64,000 bases of DNA from Nitrobacteraceae bacterium AZCC 2146. GTDB taxonomy: Bacteria; Pseudomonadota; Alphaproteobacteria; Rhizobiales; Xanthobacteraceae. Numbering within the stretch: position 1 is the stretch's first letter; every line of letters starts with the position of its first letter. The stretch spans positions 3,658,001 through 3,722,000 of the forward strand of contig JBAGRP010000001.1 in NCBI GenBank assembly GCA_036924855.1, written 5' to 3'. The position numbers and the translations under genes were made by a program. The notes below the pieces were generated by a model. That model ran no database searches. It saw only the letters and a list, made by a program, of their open reading frames with translations, and was not told the DNA's origin. Of this stretch, positions 63,024-64,000 are shown one piece after another.

Positions 63024-63680
63024 TCAGGAGCCGCGCACAACGGTCTTGAGGTAATTATACGCCTTGATGATCTCGATCAGCCGGTCCTCGGTGGAACGGT
63101 CGCCGCCATTGGCGTCGGGGTGGTGTTGTTTGACCAGCGCCTTGTAGGTCGACTTCACGGTTTCCAGGGTGGCGTCGGGACCCAGCCCCATCACCTGCAG
63201 CGCCTTGCGCTCGGCGTTGAAGATCTTGCGGGTTTCGGCCTTCGGCGCCTCCGCCTTGGCGCCCGGACCCGGTCGCCAGCGGTTGCGGCCGTTGAGTTCG
63301 CTGAACATCGCGAACGGATCGGCGGCGCCTTCCAGATCGGCCTCGGGGCTCTTGCCTTTGCCCTTGCTGCCGTTGGCGCCCATTTTCCAGGTCGGACGAT
63401 GGCCGGTCAGCGCGTCCTTCTGGTACTTCGCCACCGCGTCCAGGGTCATGCCGGAGAAGAAATTATACGACTGGTTGTATTCGCGGACATGGTTCAGGCA
63501 GAAGTGCCAGTATTCCTTGTCGTTGGTGCGGCCCTTGGGGGCGCGGTGCGGCCCCTTGTTCTTGCACTCGGGCCACTCGCACATCGCGGCTTCCTCGCGC
63601 GCGGCGGCCTGCTGCTTCGCGCTCAGCTTGTTGGGCTTGATGCGGATGCTGTCGAAGAATTTGGATGAGTCGATGGCCAT
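63024..63680 (-). CDS. DnaJ domain-containing protein (C-terminal J domain)
   Basis: A 218-residue protein whose N-terminal part has a Cys/His-rich patch (CEWPECKNKGPHRAPKG, then YWHFCLNHVREYNQSYNFF). The C-terminal J domain (~158-215) reads ALQVMGLGPDATLETVKSTY and KALVKQHHPDANGGDRS with the HPD motif near residue 187. The HPD loop predicts stimulation of a DnaK-type chaperone. It is divergent from a BolA gene, an arrangement often seen next to cobS/cobT in rhizobia, although here those genes are 11 kb away. Confidence 0.9.
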   Translation of the reverse strand: MAIDSSKFFDSIRIKPNKLSAKQQAAAREEAAMCEWPECKNKGPHRAPKGRTNDKEYWHFCLNHVREYNQSYNFFSGMTLDAVAKYQKDALTGHRPTWKMGANGSKGKGKSPEADLEGAADPFAMFSELNGRNRWRPGPGAKAEAPKAETRKIFNAERKALQVMGLGPDATLETVKSTYKALVKQHHPDANGGDRSTEDRLIEIIKAYNYLKTVVRGS

Positions 63681-63800
63681 GGCTGACTATGACAACGCAA
63701 TGCAAAAAGCTTCAAGTCTTGACATTCGGATTACTCATCCTCGCTGTGCCGTGATGTCGGCAATTGACGGTTATGGGCCGAAAACGTTAAGCCGATCAGC

Positions 63801-64000
63801 ATGACAGTCAAAGACATCATTACAAAAAAACTGCACGATGCCTTCGCGCCCGAAAGCCTCGACGTGGTCGACGAATCGCATCTGCATGAGGGCCATGCTG
63901 GCCACAGGCCGGGCGGCGAGACGCATTTCAGGGTTTATATTGTATCGCAGTCCTTCGAAGGGAAGAGCCGGATCGACCGCCACCGCATGATCAACACGCT
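63801..64000 (+). CDS. bolA: BolA family protein, 5' part (runs off the window)
   Basis: ATG 63801 opens TVKDIITKKLHDAFAPESL, then VVDESHLHEGHAGHRPGG, then THFRVYIVSQSFEGKSRIDR, the BolA/IbaG pattern with the conserved His region and the FxGxSRxxRHR-like segment. BolA proteins work with monothiol glutaredoxins in iron-sulfur and iron regulation. About 66 codons are visible and the gene continues past 64000. Confidence 0.9.
   Translation, partial: MTVKDIITKKLHDAFAPESLDVVDESHLHEGHAGHRPGGETHFRVYIVSQSFEGKSRIDRHRMINT

Overview
The window looks like chromosomal DNA of an alphaproteobacterium of the Bradyrhizobium / Rhodopseudomonas / Tardiphaga group (Nitrobacteraceae). Reasons: high GC in most of it, the gene neighbourhood carD - fdxA - S4 protein - SUV3-like helicase - DUF3108 - rpmB, the cobS/cobT cobaltochelatase pair, the parvulin / secA pair, and several families of dispersed palindromic repeats of the kind common in Bradyrhizobium. 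The genus is an inference from gene content, not from a search.

1-9540 is an accessory island ending at a tRNA-Arg(CCT) gene. It holds the 3' end of an unknown gene, a DUF3800 protein, a HEPN-like open frame joined in frame through an amber codon to an OLD-type ATPase fragment, and a ~2000-residue DUF4011-helicase-Vsr-DUF3320 protein of probable antiphage function. The C-terminal scrap of a tyrosine recombinase lies next to the tRNA 3' end, where such islands integrate.

9541-16600 is a stretch of small envelope and secreted proteins (CAP domain, TadG-like, YidB, GlsB/YeaQ) with panE and a short-chain dehydrogenase. 16768-25277 is an acyl-CoA catabolism cluster: two acyl-CoA dehydrogenases (the first frameshifted), two enoyl-CoA hydratases, an ADP-forming acyl-CoA ligase, a VOC protein and an ABC solute-binding protein. 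25472-35531 is core: a nuclease-like protein, an M48 lipoprotein protease, carD, fdxA, an S4 protein, the helicase, DUF3108 and rpmB.

35594-38653 is the most striking accessory gene: a solitary, AT-richer ~1000-residue protein joining an HD phosphohydrolase to an HSP90/HtpG-like GHKL ATPase, placed directly after the rpmB terminator. Beyond it lie a duplicated scrap of a HAD-hydrolase gene, a HicA/DUF1902 toxin-antitoxin pair, a PepSY protein and the intact HAD gene. 42952-47273 carries two cyclic-di-GMP enzymes.

47313-52089 contains a tautomerase, a phytase-like esterase, and cobT and cobS separated by a truncated acetyltransferase. 52391-55602 holds a DedA protein, a YqjI/YqjH-like metal-responsive repressor and ferric-chelate reductase pair with a double palindromic operator, and an IS630-family element inserted at the reductase stop codon. 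55891-64000 is core again: accA, a parvulin foldase, secA, an L,D-transpeptidase, a DnaJ-domain protein and the start of a BolA gene.

No rRNA or CRISPR array was seen. All family assignments rest on motif recognition by eye; no database search was run.
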